Shown here piece by piece: positions 24,445-32,390 of a stretch of 64,000 nt of DNA (its first letter is position 1; each line of letters opens with the position of its first letter). This DNA comes from CAWALV01 sp963782965. Its GTDB lineage: Bacteria; Actinomycetota; Actinomycetes; Acidothermales; Acidothermaceae. The notes beneath the pieces were generated by a model. The model was not told the DNA's origin. It saw nothing but the letters and a program-made list of their open reading frames with translations, and did no database searches. The DNA lies in assembly GCA_963782965.1 (NCBI GenBank), contig CAWALV010000006.1:558001-622000 (forward strand). The letters are read 5' to 3'. Position numbers and translations under genes: made by a program.

Positions 24445-25764
24445 TCAGTCGACGCCGTGGGTGAGGCCCGGTAACCACCGCTCCATCTCGTCGCGGAACG
24501 GCCCTTGCGCGTCGAGCTGGCACAGCACCCCGATGCCGCCCATCCAGACTCGGTGGATGAGCAAGTACGAGGGCGGCAGGTTGAGTTGGCGCGCGAGCGC
24601 GCCGGACGGCGTGCGCGGATCGCCGACCCGCGACGCTTGCTCGCGAAGCCAGGCCCGGGTGAAGTGGAACGTCGGGTGCCGGACCGGGTCGAGGAACGGG
24701 TTGAGGTAGGCGACCAGTTCGCCGGCATCGATGTCGCGCCGAGATGTGATGAAACCCTCGTCGCGCAGACCGTCGAGCACAGCGTCCCGGTCATCACTCA
24801 TCGCGAGGCTCAGCAGCCGCCCGATGACCGGAGGGAACCCACCCGGCAGCCGGTTCACGGCCCCGAAGTCGAGGACGGCGAGGCGGCCGTCGTCCATGAT
24901 CCGGTAGTTGCCCGGATGCGGGTCGGCGTGCAGGAGGCCGGCGCGCGCCGGGCCGGAGAACAGGAACCGCACGTACAGCATGCCTGCGGCGTCACGGGCC
25001 GCGCGACGGCCCGAGCGCATCACCACCGACAGCGGCGTGCCGTCGACCCACTCGCTGACCAACACCCGATCGGCGCCGGCGAGGATGTCGGGCACGAAGA
25101 TGTCCGGGTCACCCAGGTAGGCGCCGGCGAACCCGTGTTGAGCCTGCGCCTCGAGCCGGTAGTCCAGCTCCTCGGCGACGCGTTCCTTCAGCTCCTGAAC
25201 CAACGGCTTGATGTCGAGGCCGGGCGACAGGACGCCGAACATGCGGGCCAGGCGGCTGAGCTGGTTGAGGTCTGAGAGCAGCGCCTTTCCCGCGCCCGGG
25301 TACTGGATCTTCACGGCGACCGGTCGGCCGTCCGACCACACGGCACGGTGCACCTGGCCGATCGAGGCGGCCGCCGCCGGAGTGTCGTCGAAGCGCTGGA
25401 ACAGGTCGCGCCAGTCGGGGCCGAGCTGGCTCGCCAGCACCTTGTGCACGATCGGTACGGGCATCGGCGGAGCGTCGTCCTGCAATCGGGTGAGGGCGTC
25501 GCGATACGGCGCGGCGAGCTCCTCAGGCATCGCGGCTTCGAACACCGACAACGCCTGACCGACCTTCATCGCGCCACCCTTGAGCTGACCGAGCACACTG
25601 AACAACTGCTCGGCGGTGCGCTGCTGGAACTCGCTGACGACCTCGTGCGTGGGGCGGCCGCTGAGTCGCTTGCCCAACCCGACTGCGGTGCGCCCGGCCG
25701 CACCGAGCGGCAGGGAGGCGAGGCGCGCAGTCCGGGTCACCGTGTTGCGCGGCATCTCGCTCAT
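24445..25764 (-). CDS. ABC1/UbiB-family atypical kinase
   Basis: 439 residues with the ABC1 (AarF/UbiB) fold. The diagnostic KxGQ helix is GGAMKVGQALSVF (~64-76), the Ala-rich loop AAAASIGQVHRA replaces the usual Gly-rich loop, the ATP-binding Lys is in VAVKIQYPG, and catalytic and metal residues are in LLHADPHPGNYRI and LAVLDFGAVN. UbiB-type proteins are ATPases tied to quinone biosynthesis or lipid transport; the mycobacterial neighbour of whiB7 is the same type. The start ATG overlaps the stop of the ThiF-like gene (ATGA), so both form a two-gene operon. Confidence 0.9.
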   Translation of the reverse strand: MSEMPRNTVTRTARLASLPLGAAGRTAVGLGKRLSGRPTHEVVSEFQQRTAEQLFSVLGQLKGGAMKVGQALSVFEAAMPEELAAPYRDALTRLQDDAPPMPVPIVHKVLASQLGPDWRDLFQRFDDTPAAAASIGQVHRAVWSDGRPVAVKIQYPGAGKALLSDLNQLSRLARMFGVLSPGLDIKPLVQELKERVAEELDYRLEAQAQHGFAGAYLGDPDIFVPDILAGADRVLVSEWVDGTPLSVVMRSGRRAARDAAGMLYVRFLFSGPARAGLLHADPHPGNYRIMDDGRLAVLDFGAVNRLPGGFPPVIGRLLSLAMSDDRDAVLDGLRDEGFITSRRDIDAGELVAYLNPFLDPVRHPTFHFTRAWLREQASRVGDPRTPSGALARQLNLPPSYLLIHRVWMGGIGVLCQLDAQGPFRDEMERWLPGLTHGVD

Positions 25765-26888
25765 GGAGCCATTGTCGCTGATCGCGGGCGTTCAAAGTTG
25801 TTTTCGAGATCGCTTTCGCTCTCGCCGAACCAATGACAGCCGCAGGCCGGGTGCAATGACCACTGCCGGCGCCGCATTCGCCAGTCGGGGAGCGTGGCTT
25901 CGAAGGTCGCGTTGGCCGCGCTGCTGCCGGGCACTGGTGTGCCGCCGAGCCCGTCGACGAAGCTCAACGCTTGGAGCGCGCAAACACTGGCCACGAGCGT
26001 GGCGAGCGCGACGTCGCAGGCACCCGCCGGAGAACGCTGCGCGTCGGTGGCGAGCTGTGCGGCGAGCAGCGGCCACGCGGGGTCGCGATCAACCCGGTGC
26101 AGGTCGAGGCAGCGCAGGCACGCGGTCTTGCCGGGGACGACGAGCGGCCCGACGACGCCGGTCACCTCCCGTACGGCCGCGAACAGATGCGGCGTGTTGG
26201 TTCGAAGGAGTTCGTCGCCGACGTCGTGCGGCGCTGCCCCGGTCGGTGCGAGGACGACGAGGTCGAACCGCTCGCCGGGACGCCGCGGGTCGGTGCGGAC
26301 GCTGCGGCTCACTCGGCGTAGCGCCGCCGCGGCGGCGTGGTCGCGCCGGCTGCCCACCTCGGTGACCGAGGATCCGGCCGGCGCGCAATCGGCCGCGGCA
26401 CAGCGACCTTGATCGTCGACGACCACCCGACCCACCCCGGCTGCGGCGAGCAACGTCGCGACGCTTGCTCCGACCCGGCCGGCGCCCACGATGCCTACGG
26501 CGGTGCGACGTCGGCGGGCCAGGAGCGCGCTTCCGCCGTCGAGGGCTCCGGAGACGATGGACAGCGAACTGACGTCGGGTGCGAGGCGGTCCTGTTCGTC
26601 GCGCGGCAGATCGGCGAGCACGGGGCCGAGTTGCCCGGCGTCGTCGATGACGCAGCCCTCGAGCAGGAAGCCGAGGAGGCGGTCGACAACGGAGGCGTCG
26701 ACACCGAGTCGTTGCGCGACTCGACGGAGATCGCTTTGCGTGTGGCAGCCGTCGAGTGCCGGGAGCAGTTTGGTGATCTCGGGCCGCAGGCCGCCGACGA
26801 CGAGTGCTCGGTTCGGATCGAGGCCGATCTGCAGTGTCGTCTCGTCGCGCCACAGTTGGCGCAGACCCTTCTTGAGTACAGGTCGCAC
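25761..26888 (-). CDS. ThiF/E1-like protein with zinc-binding Cys
   Basis: 375 residues. GTG 26888 has GGAGGG four bases upstream. Residues ~1-115 form an N-terminal helical domain; the E1-like Rossmann segment starts at ~128 (VGIVGAGRVGASVATLLAAAG). Cys pairs (TACLRCLDLHR and PACGCHWF) should bind zinc as in ThiF and MoeB proteins. The arrangement resembles leader-peptide-recognising ThiF-like partners of azole-peptide cyclodehydratases, but no such cluster is nearby. The homologue in mycobacteria is also orphan. Function unknown; linkage to the ABC1 kinase by ATGA overlap is the main clue. Confidence 0.75.
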   Translation of the reverse strand: MRPVLKKGLRQLWRDETTLQIGLDPNRALVVGGLRPEITKLLPALDGCHTQSDLRRVAQRLGVDASVVDRLLGFLLEGCVIDDAGQLGPVLADLPRDEQDRLAPDVSSLSIVSGALDGGSALLARRRRTAVGIVGAGRVGASVATLLAAAGVGRVVVDDQGRCAAADCAPAGSSVTEVGSRRDHAAAAALRRVSRSVRTDPRRPGERFDLVVLAPTGAAPHDVGDELLRTNTPHLFAAVREVTGVVGPLVVPGKTACLRCLDLHRVDRDPAWPLLAAQLATDAQRSPAGACDVALATLVASVCALQALSFVDGLGGTPVPGSSAANATFEATLPDWRMRRRQWSLHPACGCHWFGESESDLENNFERPRSATMAP

Positions 26889-27237
26889 TGCACCCTCCGT
26901 ACCTCTCGCCCGCCCGGCCTGGCCGATGGCCGCCGGATGCAGCGTGTCATCGCCGCGCGCGGCCCGTCGCCGTCGTCCACAACGAGAGGGCAGGGCTGTC
27001 CCGTCGCGCGGTTGTGGACGGGCATCTGCCGTGGCGGGAGTGGCCAGCCGGCAGACTCGGATCTCGCCCGCTCGCGGTGTCGCCCGCTCGCGGTGACGCC
27101 ACTCGTGGGGAACCGCCGCTCGCGGTGACGCCACTCGTGGGGAACCGCCACTCGCGGTGACCGCGTCGTCGTGGTGCCGTCGCCGCGACTGCCCTGGTTG
27201 TCATGATGGCTGTACCGGGACGTACGGAGGAGGGCGC
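26889..27237. other. Divergent intergenic region between ThiF-like gene and ABC exporter
   Basis: No gene is visible. The region must hold promoters for both flanking operons and contains the ~32-bp direct repeat listed separately. The RBS ACGGAGGAGG of the exporter is at its right end (27223-27232). Confidence 0.6.
27081..27161. repeat. ~32-bp direct repeat (2.5 copies) upstream of ABC exporter
   Basis: CGCTCGCGGTGACGCC followed by ACTCGTGGGGAACCGC recurs: units begin near 27083 and 27116, and a third partial unit (CACTCGCGGTGACCGC) lies at 27149-27164. A further half-copy CGCTCGCGGTGTCGCC precedes them at 27069. Regular spacing upstream of a promoter suggests a multi-site regulator, but simple slippage duplication is equally possible. 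Confidence 0.7.
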
Positions 27238-28188
27238 GTGGTGGAATCCGGCGGGCCGGCGCTACTGGTCGAGGGCCTGACCAAGCGGTTCGGTGACCGC
27301 GTCGCTTTCGCGGACGTGTCGTTCGAGGTTGCTCAGGCGGAGGTCTTCGGATTCCTCGGTCCGAACGGCGCCGGTAAGACGACGACCGTCCGGACCCTGG
27401 CCACGTTGCTCGCCCCGACATCGGGTTCCGCGCATGTGGCGGGTCTGGCGCTGACGCCGGCTAACGGAGTGCAGATACGACAACGGATCGCCGTGATGCC
27501 GGAGGCTCCCGGTCTGTACCTCCGGCTGAGCGTGCGCGACAACCTGGCCTGCTTCGCGGACCTGTACGAGGTGGCCCGGCCTTCCGCCCGGATCGTCGAG
27601 GTCTTGCGGGCGGTCAAGTTGGACGACCGCGCCGACGACCTGTGCGGCGCGCTGTCGAAAGGGCTGCGCCAGCGGGTCGCGCTGGCGCGGGCGCTACTCG
27701 GTGACCCGCAGGTCTTGTTCCTCGACGAGCCGACGTCTGGCCTCGACCCGGCCGCGGTGCGCGACGTGCATGAGCTCATTGACGGACTGCGACGTCGAGG
27801 CGTCACCATCTTCCTTACGACCCACCGGCTCGAGGAGGCCGAGCGGCTCTGCGACCGCGTGGGGATTCTCACCACGACGCTGCGGTCGGTCGGCCGGCCT
27901 GACGAGCTGCGCGACCGGCTGTTCGCCCGGTCGCTCGCCGTCCAGCTGGCGGCGCCCCTGCCCGATCCTGCAGCCGTCCTCGACGGTCTGCCGGCAGTCA
28001 CCGGGTGGCAGCCGGACGGCGGGGCCGGCTACCGCCTGACCGTCTCCGACAGCGCGGTCGCCGCGCCGGCCGTCATCAGGGCGCTGGTTGCCGCCGGTGC
28101 GGACGTGCTCTCCCTTTCCCAGACGCGGCACACGCTCGAGGACGTCTACCTCGAGCTGGTCGACCACGACCACGGTAATCAGCCGTGA
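27238..28188 (+). CDS. ABC-2 type exporter, ATPase subunit
   Basis: 316 residues. Walker A GPNGAGKTT (~40-48), Q-loop region VMPEAPGLYLRLSVRDNLACF, the modified signature LSKGLRQRVALARALL, Walker B VLFLDEPTSGLDP and switch His TTHRLEEAERL. The C-terminal ~95 residues are the extra domain of DrrA/Nat-type ATPases. It energises export by the membrane subunit that follows (GTGA overlap at 28185). The substrate is unknown; such pairs often export antibiotics or lipids. GTG 27238 follows ACGGAGGAGG; GTG 27241 is an alternative. Confidence 0.88.
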   Translation: MVESGGPALLVEGLTKRFGDRVAFADVSFEVAQAEVFGFLGPNGAGKTTTVRTLATLLAPTSGSAHVAGLALTPANGVQIRQRIAVMPEAPGLYLRLSVRDNLACFADLYEVARPSARIVEVLRAVKLDDRADDLCGALSKGLRQRVALARALLGDPQVLFLDEPTSGLDPAAVRDVHELIDGLRRRGVTIFLTTHRLEEAERLCDRVGILTTTLRSVGRPDELRDRLFARSLAVQLAAPLPDPAAVLDGLPAVTGWQPDGGAGYRLTVSDSAVAAPAVIRALVAAGADVLSLSQTRHTLEDVYLELVDHDHGNQP

Positions 28189-28907
28189 CCCTCAGCCGTC
28201 GACGCGTCCGCGCCGTCCTGCGCAAGGAGCTGCGCGAGTATCGGCGCAACGGCAACGTCGTGTACGCGATGGTGATCTTCCCGCTGGTGTTCCTCATCCA
28301 ACCGGTGATCCAAGCGTTCACGCTGCCTTCCTCTGCCTCCGCGGGGCTACACCGCGAGCACGGGCTGCTGTACATGCTGGCGATCCCGGTCCTGGTCCCG
28401 GGAATGTTGGCGGCCTACGCGGTCGTCGGTGAACGACTGCAGGGCACGCTCGAACCTTTGCTCTCCACGCCGATACGTAGTCGCGAGCTGCTGCTCGGAA
28501 AAGCTCTAGCCGCGTTTCTCCCGACCATCGTGGTGGCCTACGGCGTCTTCGCCTTCTACGTGGCGCTGGTCGAACTGTTCGCGCATCCTGGAGTAGCCGC
28601 CGCGTTCGTCCGGTGGCCGGACCTGGTCGCTCAGCTCGTCTTCACGCCACTACTGGCGATCTGGTCGATCTGGGTCGGCATCGCCGTCTCCTCGCGATGC
28701 AGCGATCCGCGCACTGCCGGGCAGCTGTCCGTCCTTGCCAGTCTTCCCACCGTCGCGGTCACGACGCTCGTCGCGTTCAACGTCATACCCGCCACGGCGA
28801 AGACAGCTCTCATCGCAGCGGTCGCGCTGATCGTCCTGATCCGAATGGGCGGCCGCTTCGCGTCCGCGATGTTCGACCGCGAGCGGCTCGTCACCAGTAC
28901 CAAGTAG
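28185..28907 (+). CDS. ABC-2 type exporter, membrane subunit
   Basis: 240 residues with about six membrane segments (starting YAMVIFPLVFLIQPVIQAF) and the ABC-2 coupling motif ERLQGTLEPLLSTPIRSRELLLGK (~80-105). It forms the membrane channel for the ATPase encoded just upstream, with start and stop overlapping (GTGA). The operon ends at the hairpin at 28971. It separates the ThiF/ABC1 operon from the DUF5679 gene, a position where I know of no conserved transporter, so it may be a lineage-specific insertion. Confidence 0.85.
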   Translation: MTLSRRRVRAVLRKELREYRRNGNVVYAMVIFPLVFLIQPVIQAFTLPSSASAGLHREHGLLYMLAIPVLVPGMLAAYAVVGERLQGTLEPLLSTPIRSRELLLGKALAAFLPTIVVAYGVFAFYVALVELFAHPGVAAAFVRWPDLVAQLVFTPLLAIWSIWVGIAVSSRCSDPRTAGQLSVLASLPTVAVTTLVAFNVIPATAKTALIAAVALIVLIRMGGRFASAMFDRERLVTSTK

Positions 28908-28970
28908 CACCGTGCGGCACAAACGCAGTGCCCTCATCTGTCGCCGACGATTTCGGGCCAACAACGCAGC

Positions 28971-29013
28971 CGCCGGCACGACGGGAGCGTTGGGCGCTCC
29001 GGTCGTGCCGGCG
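28971..29013. terminator. Long GC-rich hairpin after the exporter operon
   Basis: CGCCGGCACGACGGGAGCG (28971-28989) pairs with CGCTCCGGTCGTGCCGGCG (28995-29013) with a single mismatch and a five-base loop. It lacks a T tract, but lies between two convergent genes and probably terminates both. Confidence 0.65.
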
Positions 29014-29066
29014 GGTCTGCGAGTCAGAGTGCTCGGCTGGCGCGCGAGCGCGGCAGCCGCGGGCGG

Positions 29067-29225
29067 TCAGGCCTTGCCGAGGATCCGGTTGAGGGTGGTA
29101 CCGCACACAGGGCACTTGCCCTTCGCCATCTTGGTGCCCTTGTCGTTGACGACGACATTGCCCTCGAACTGGCGCTTCTCCTTGCATTTCACGCAGTACG
29201 CTTCGCCGCTGTACGTCTCGGCCAC
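29067..29225 (-). CDS. DUF5679-type zinc-ribbon small protein
   Basis: 52 residues (VAETYSGEAYCVKCKEKRQF at the start) with two CxxC knuckles, CVKC and CPVC, typical of a small zinc ribbon, and the KGTKMAKGKCPVCGT core found across actinobacteria. GTG 29225 has AAGGAGG five bases upstream. Function unknown; it may bind nucleic acid or ribosomes. It is a single gene convergent with the exporter. Confidence 0.8.
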   Translation of the reverse strand: MAETYSGEAYCVKCKEKRQFEGNVVVNDKGTKMAKGKCPVCGTTLNRILGKA

Positions 29226-30030
29226 GCGGTCCTCCTTGGTCGGTGCTGTCAGTTGCTGCCGTGTCGCTGGAGCGCTGCCGGCTCCCACGATGCCGTGCTG
29301 CTGCCGTGCTGCTGTCGTGCGCTTGCCGTGCTCCCGTGCTCTGGCAGCCTGGGTGGTGCTGTCTGCAGTTCGCGATCCCGCGCCGATCCGGCGGTGCCGG
29401 CGGCCGCTCCCGCTGGGCAGGCCCACCCTCGCGGATAGGCGAAACCGTTGGACACCCTACGTCAGTCACGCTCACGCGTAGCGCACGCGCGCCGACGCAG
29501 GTGAGCGGGGACGACGTTCGGGCCCAGTTGTCCACAGCTAGTGGCGGGTTTTCCACAGGTCGTGGGGACGCCGGCGGGCGCCCGTACCGGGCAACACCAC
29601 CGGCGACCGGCGCCGGCACGGGCAGAGCCCTCGGCCGAACCCTCTACCGGAGATATGCGAAGCCCTCGGCCGGCTTCCCGTCCACCTTCCCCTTGCGAAC
29701 GGGTGCCGCCCGAGGGCTTCAACGGGCCCGAACGTATGAGTCCGCGCCGACTGCCGTCAACGACATCGCGCGGTTGGTCGCCGCAGGCTGTGGACGCACC
29801 TGTGACCGGGGTGGGGACGGGCTGGGGCGTTCTTGTGGAAACCCGGCGGACAAGCTGGGGACAACGCTGCGCCGGTCTCAGCGGCAGGGTCGTGACCTGC
29901 ACAAACAGGCAAAGTGCGTGTGGACACAAGAAACCTGAGGCGCCCGGGCGACCTCGCCCGAGACACCTCTCGTGTCGGGGTGGAGCAGCGTTGACGGTTG
30001 CCCGTCGTCGACGGGCGGTAGCGTGCCCGC
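29226..30030. other. 800-bp non-coding region with a cluster of DnaA-box-like sites
   Basis: No convincing gene. Five 9-mers ending in TCCACA lie within 400 bp: TTGTCCACA (29529-29537, +), TTTTCCACA (29550-29558, +), and on the minus strand at 29789-29797, 29834-29842 and 29919-29927. An 11-bp inverted repeat (GAAGCCCTCGG at 29659, CCGAGGGCTTC at 29710) lies between them. The left part is low-complexity CCGTGCTGCT-rich sequence. There is no dnaA or dnaN nearby, so this is not a standard oriC; a DnaA-titrating or regulatory cluster is possible. Confidence 0.45.
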
Positions 30031-30033
30031 GTG
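30019..30033 (+). promoter_or_regulatory. Putative leaderless -10 of the YgjP-like gene
   Basis: TAGCGT (30019-30024) is six bases from GTG 30031, with no Shine-Dalgarno between. This is a further example of the leaderless pattern seen in this window. Confidence 0.4.
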
Positions 30034-30783
30034 CCTACTTCCAAGTCCTCCGGGTCGGCTCGCAGCACCGGCTCGGCTCGCCGCGCGCCGGCTGACGACA
30101 GCGCGCTCGCTGCGCTCGGCTCCGCCGAGATCGAGGTACGCCGCAGTGCCCGCCGAAGGCGCACCGTCTCCGCCTACCGCGAGGGCGACCGCGTCATCGT
30201 CTTGATGCCGGCCCGGATGTCGCGGGCCGAGGAACAGCGCTGGGTTCGGATCATGCTCGAACGCCTGGCGGCCCAGGAGCGCCGGCGTGGCGGGCGCGCG
30301 ACTCGCAGCGACGACGAACTCAGTCGCCGGGCCGCCGAACTGTCCCGCACCTACCTCAGCGGCTCGGCGCGGCCGTCGAGCGTGCGCTGGGTCTCCAACC
30401 AGGCCTCGCGCTGGGGTTCGTGCACTCCGGTCGACGGCACCATCCGGTTGTCCGACCGGCTGCGCACCATGCCGTCGTGGGTGATCGACTACGTCCTGGT
30501 CCACGAACTTGCTCACCTGCTCGACGCGAGCCATGGGCCGCGCTTTCAGGAGCTGGTCGGTCGCTATCCGAAGGCTGAGCGCGCCCGCGGCTACTTGCTC
30601 GGCGTCGTTGAGGCGCCTGAGGGCGCGACCGGCGAACCGGATGAGCCGTTTGACTGCGGCGACGGCGATCTCGGCGAGCCCGGGCAATCGGCGCCGGTCC
30701 GGCCCGCGCCTGCCTTCCAAGCGGCGGCCCGAAGCCGGGGCCGATCCTGGCCTTCCGGCCACCAGTCCGACGCCTTGTGGTGA
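30031..30783 (+). CDS. YgjP/M48-type metal-dependent hydrolase (DUF45)
   Basis: About 250 residues. The core (residues ~100-190) has the YgjP signature RWGSCTPVDGTIRLSDRLRT, then the zinc motif VLVHELAHLLDASHGPRF (HExxH plus the downstream His) and FQELVGRYP. Both ends are low-complexity: a Ser/Ala/Arg-rich N-terminus and a Gly/Pro/Arg-rich tail. Members are predicted zinc peptidases of unknown substrate. It is convergent with the DUF2342 gene, 13 bases away. Confidence 0.82.
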   Translation: MPTSKSSGSARSTGSARRAPADDSALAALGSAEIEVRRSARRRRTVSAYREGDRVIVLMPARMSRAEEQRWVRIMLERLAAQERRRGGRATRSDDELSRRAAELSRTYLSGSARPSSVRWVSNQASRWGSCTPVDGTIRLSDRLRTMPSWVIDYVLVHELAHLLDASHGPRFQELVGRYPKAERARGYLLGVVEAPEGATGEPDEPFDCGDGDLGEPGQSAPVRPAPAFQAAARSRGRSWPSGHQSDALW

Positions 30784-30796
30784 CGTGCCTGCCGCG

Positions 30797-32209
30797 TTAT
30801 TCCGCCGCGTCGCCGGGTTGATCGGGCCGGCCGCCGTTCGGGTCATCCGACCCCGGTGGCGCCTCCGGCGCGTCATCGAGCGCGCCGAGGTCGAGGTCGA
30901 TGTCGCGCCGGTCGACGAAGCCTTGCGGATCATCGAGATCGTCGGCGTTCGGGAGGAGATCGGGGTGCTCCCACAGCGCATCGCGGCCTTCGACGCCGCG
31001 GGCGTCGCGCAGTGCTCGCCACAGTTGGGCGGCTTCGCGCATCCGCCGTGGCCGAAGCTCCAAGCCGACCAGGGTGCCGAACGTCTGCTCCGCCGGCCCG
31101 CCGCTCGCCCGACGTCGGCGCACGGTCTCCCCGAGCGCCGCCGCGCCGGCGAGCCGCTCGCGCGCGGCCTCGCCGACGACGTCGTCGATCCAGCCTTCGA
31201 TCAACGCCAGCAGCGTTTCCAGTCGCGTCAAAGCAACGACCTGAGCCGGCGTGTTCTGCGGAGTGAACAGGCCGCCCGCCAACGCCTCCTGAACGGCCTG
31301 CGGGTTGGACGGGTCGATGGAGCCGATGGCCTGTTGGAGGTTGTCGGTGTCGATGGTGATGCCGCGCGCGTAGTCCTCGATCGCGGCGATCACCCGCGGC
31401 CGCAGCCACGGCACGGCGCCGAACAACCGGTGAGCGGCGGCTTCGCGAAGGGCGAGGAACAGTCGCACCTCGTCTTGCGGCAGGCCGAGGCCTTCGCCGA
31501 ACGTCGCGATGGAGGCAGGTAACAGCGCCGCTTGCCCGGTGCCGGCGAGCGGCAGGCCGATGTCGGTCGACGAGACGACCTCGCGGGCGAGCGTGCCCAA
31601 CGCCTGGCCGACCTGACCGCCGAACATGACGCCGCCCATCTGGCGCATCATCGACATCAGCGGGCCCGCCATTTGCTGAACTTCGGCGGGCAAATCGCCG
31701 GAGAGCTCCGGGTCGTCGGGCGAGCCGCCCGAGAGCCCCGCCATCAACCCGCTACCGAGTTCGCCGCCGAACGCGTCGACGACCTTGGTCGCTACCGGTT
31801 CGACGAGGGTCTTCCACGTCGGCAGCGTCGTCTCTATCCACTCGGCACGACTCCAGGCGTGGGCGGTCGTCGTTGCGGAAGGGAAGCTGGTTGCGGGGTC
31901 CAGCCAGAGCTCGGCGAGCCGAACAGCCGCTTCGACCTTCTCGCGGTCGGCGTCGCTCACCGTGGGGTCGTCGCCGGACGCCGCCTGCCGGGCGACGTCC
32001 TTCGCGAGATCCCAGTTCACCGGGCCGCCCTCCCAGGAGAGCATGTCGGCGAAGCGGTGCAGGGCTTCGCCGATGTCGGCACCGGCCGGGAAGCCGAAGT
32101 TGAACGCTCCCGCACCCATGGGCGGCTGCCCCGACGAGCCGGACGGCCCGCCCTGCGCGCCGTCGCCCTCGTCGTCCGGCTTACCGAAACCGAATGGAAA
32201 GTCAGTCAC
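30797..32209 (-). CDS. Zinc-dependent metalloprotease-like protein (DUF2342)
   Basis: 470 residues. Recognisable by GPVNWDLAKDVARQAA, the Met/Gly-rich segment PLMSMMRQMGGVMFGGQVGQ, and the conserved FLALREAAAHRLFGAVPWL in which Glu and His occupy the predicted metal site. The C-terminal TFGTLVGLELRPRRMREAAQLW closes the domain; the ends are acidic and Pro/Gly-rich. This actinobacterial family (Rv3195-like) is annotated as putative hydrolases with no demonstrated substrate. ATG 32209 has GAGGAG upstream. Confidence 0.82.
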   Translation of the reverse strand: MTDFPFGFGKPDDEGDGAQGGPSGSSGQPPMGAGAFNFGFPAGADIGEALHRFADMLSWEGGPVNWDLAKDVARQAASGDDPTVSDADREKVEAAVRLAELWLDPATSFPSATTTAHAWSRAEWIETTLPTWKTLVEPVATKVVDAFGGELGSGLMAGLSGGSPDDPELSGDLPAEVQQMAGPLMSMMRQMGGVMFGGQVGQALGTLAREVVSSTDIGLPLAGTGQAALLPASIATFGEGLGLPQDEVRLFLALREAAAHRLFGAVPWLRPRVIAAIEDYARGITIDTDNLQQAIGSIDPSNPQAVQEALAGGLFTPQNTPAQVVALTRLETLLALIEGWIDDVVGEAARERLAGAAALGETVRRRRASGGPAEQTFGTLVGLELRPRRMREAAQLWRALRDARGVEGRDALWEHPDLLPNADDLDDPQGFVDRRDIDLDLGALDDAPEAPPGSDDPNGGRPDQPGDAAE

Positions 32210-32390
32210 ATCGCGCTCCTCAAGGCTCCTCGGGCAGGATGGTGCCCATGACGGGGAGCAGATGCGGGTGGCCGCAGGTGAGCGGCCGGCGGAATAGGCG
32301 GTCGGCCGCCGGATGGTGTCGCGCGGGGATCGCCACTATCGCGCGCTCGGCGTCGTCCATGCAGCCCACGGTAGTCGGCCCGGTGGTCCG

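Noticed and set aside
29529..29927. Chromosomal origin of replication
   Set aside because: DnaA-like boxes are present but dnaA, dnaN, recF and an AT-rich unwinding region are not.
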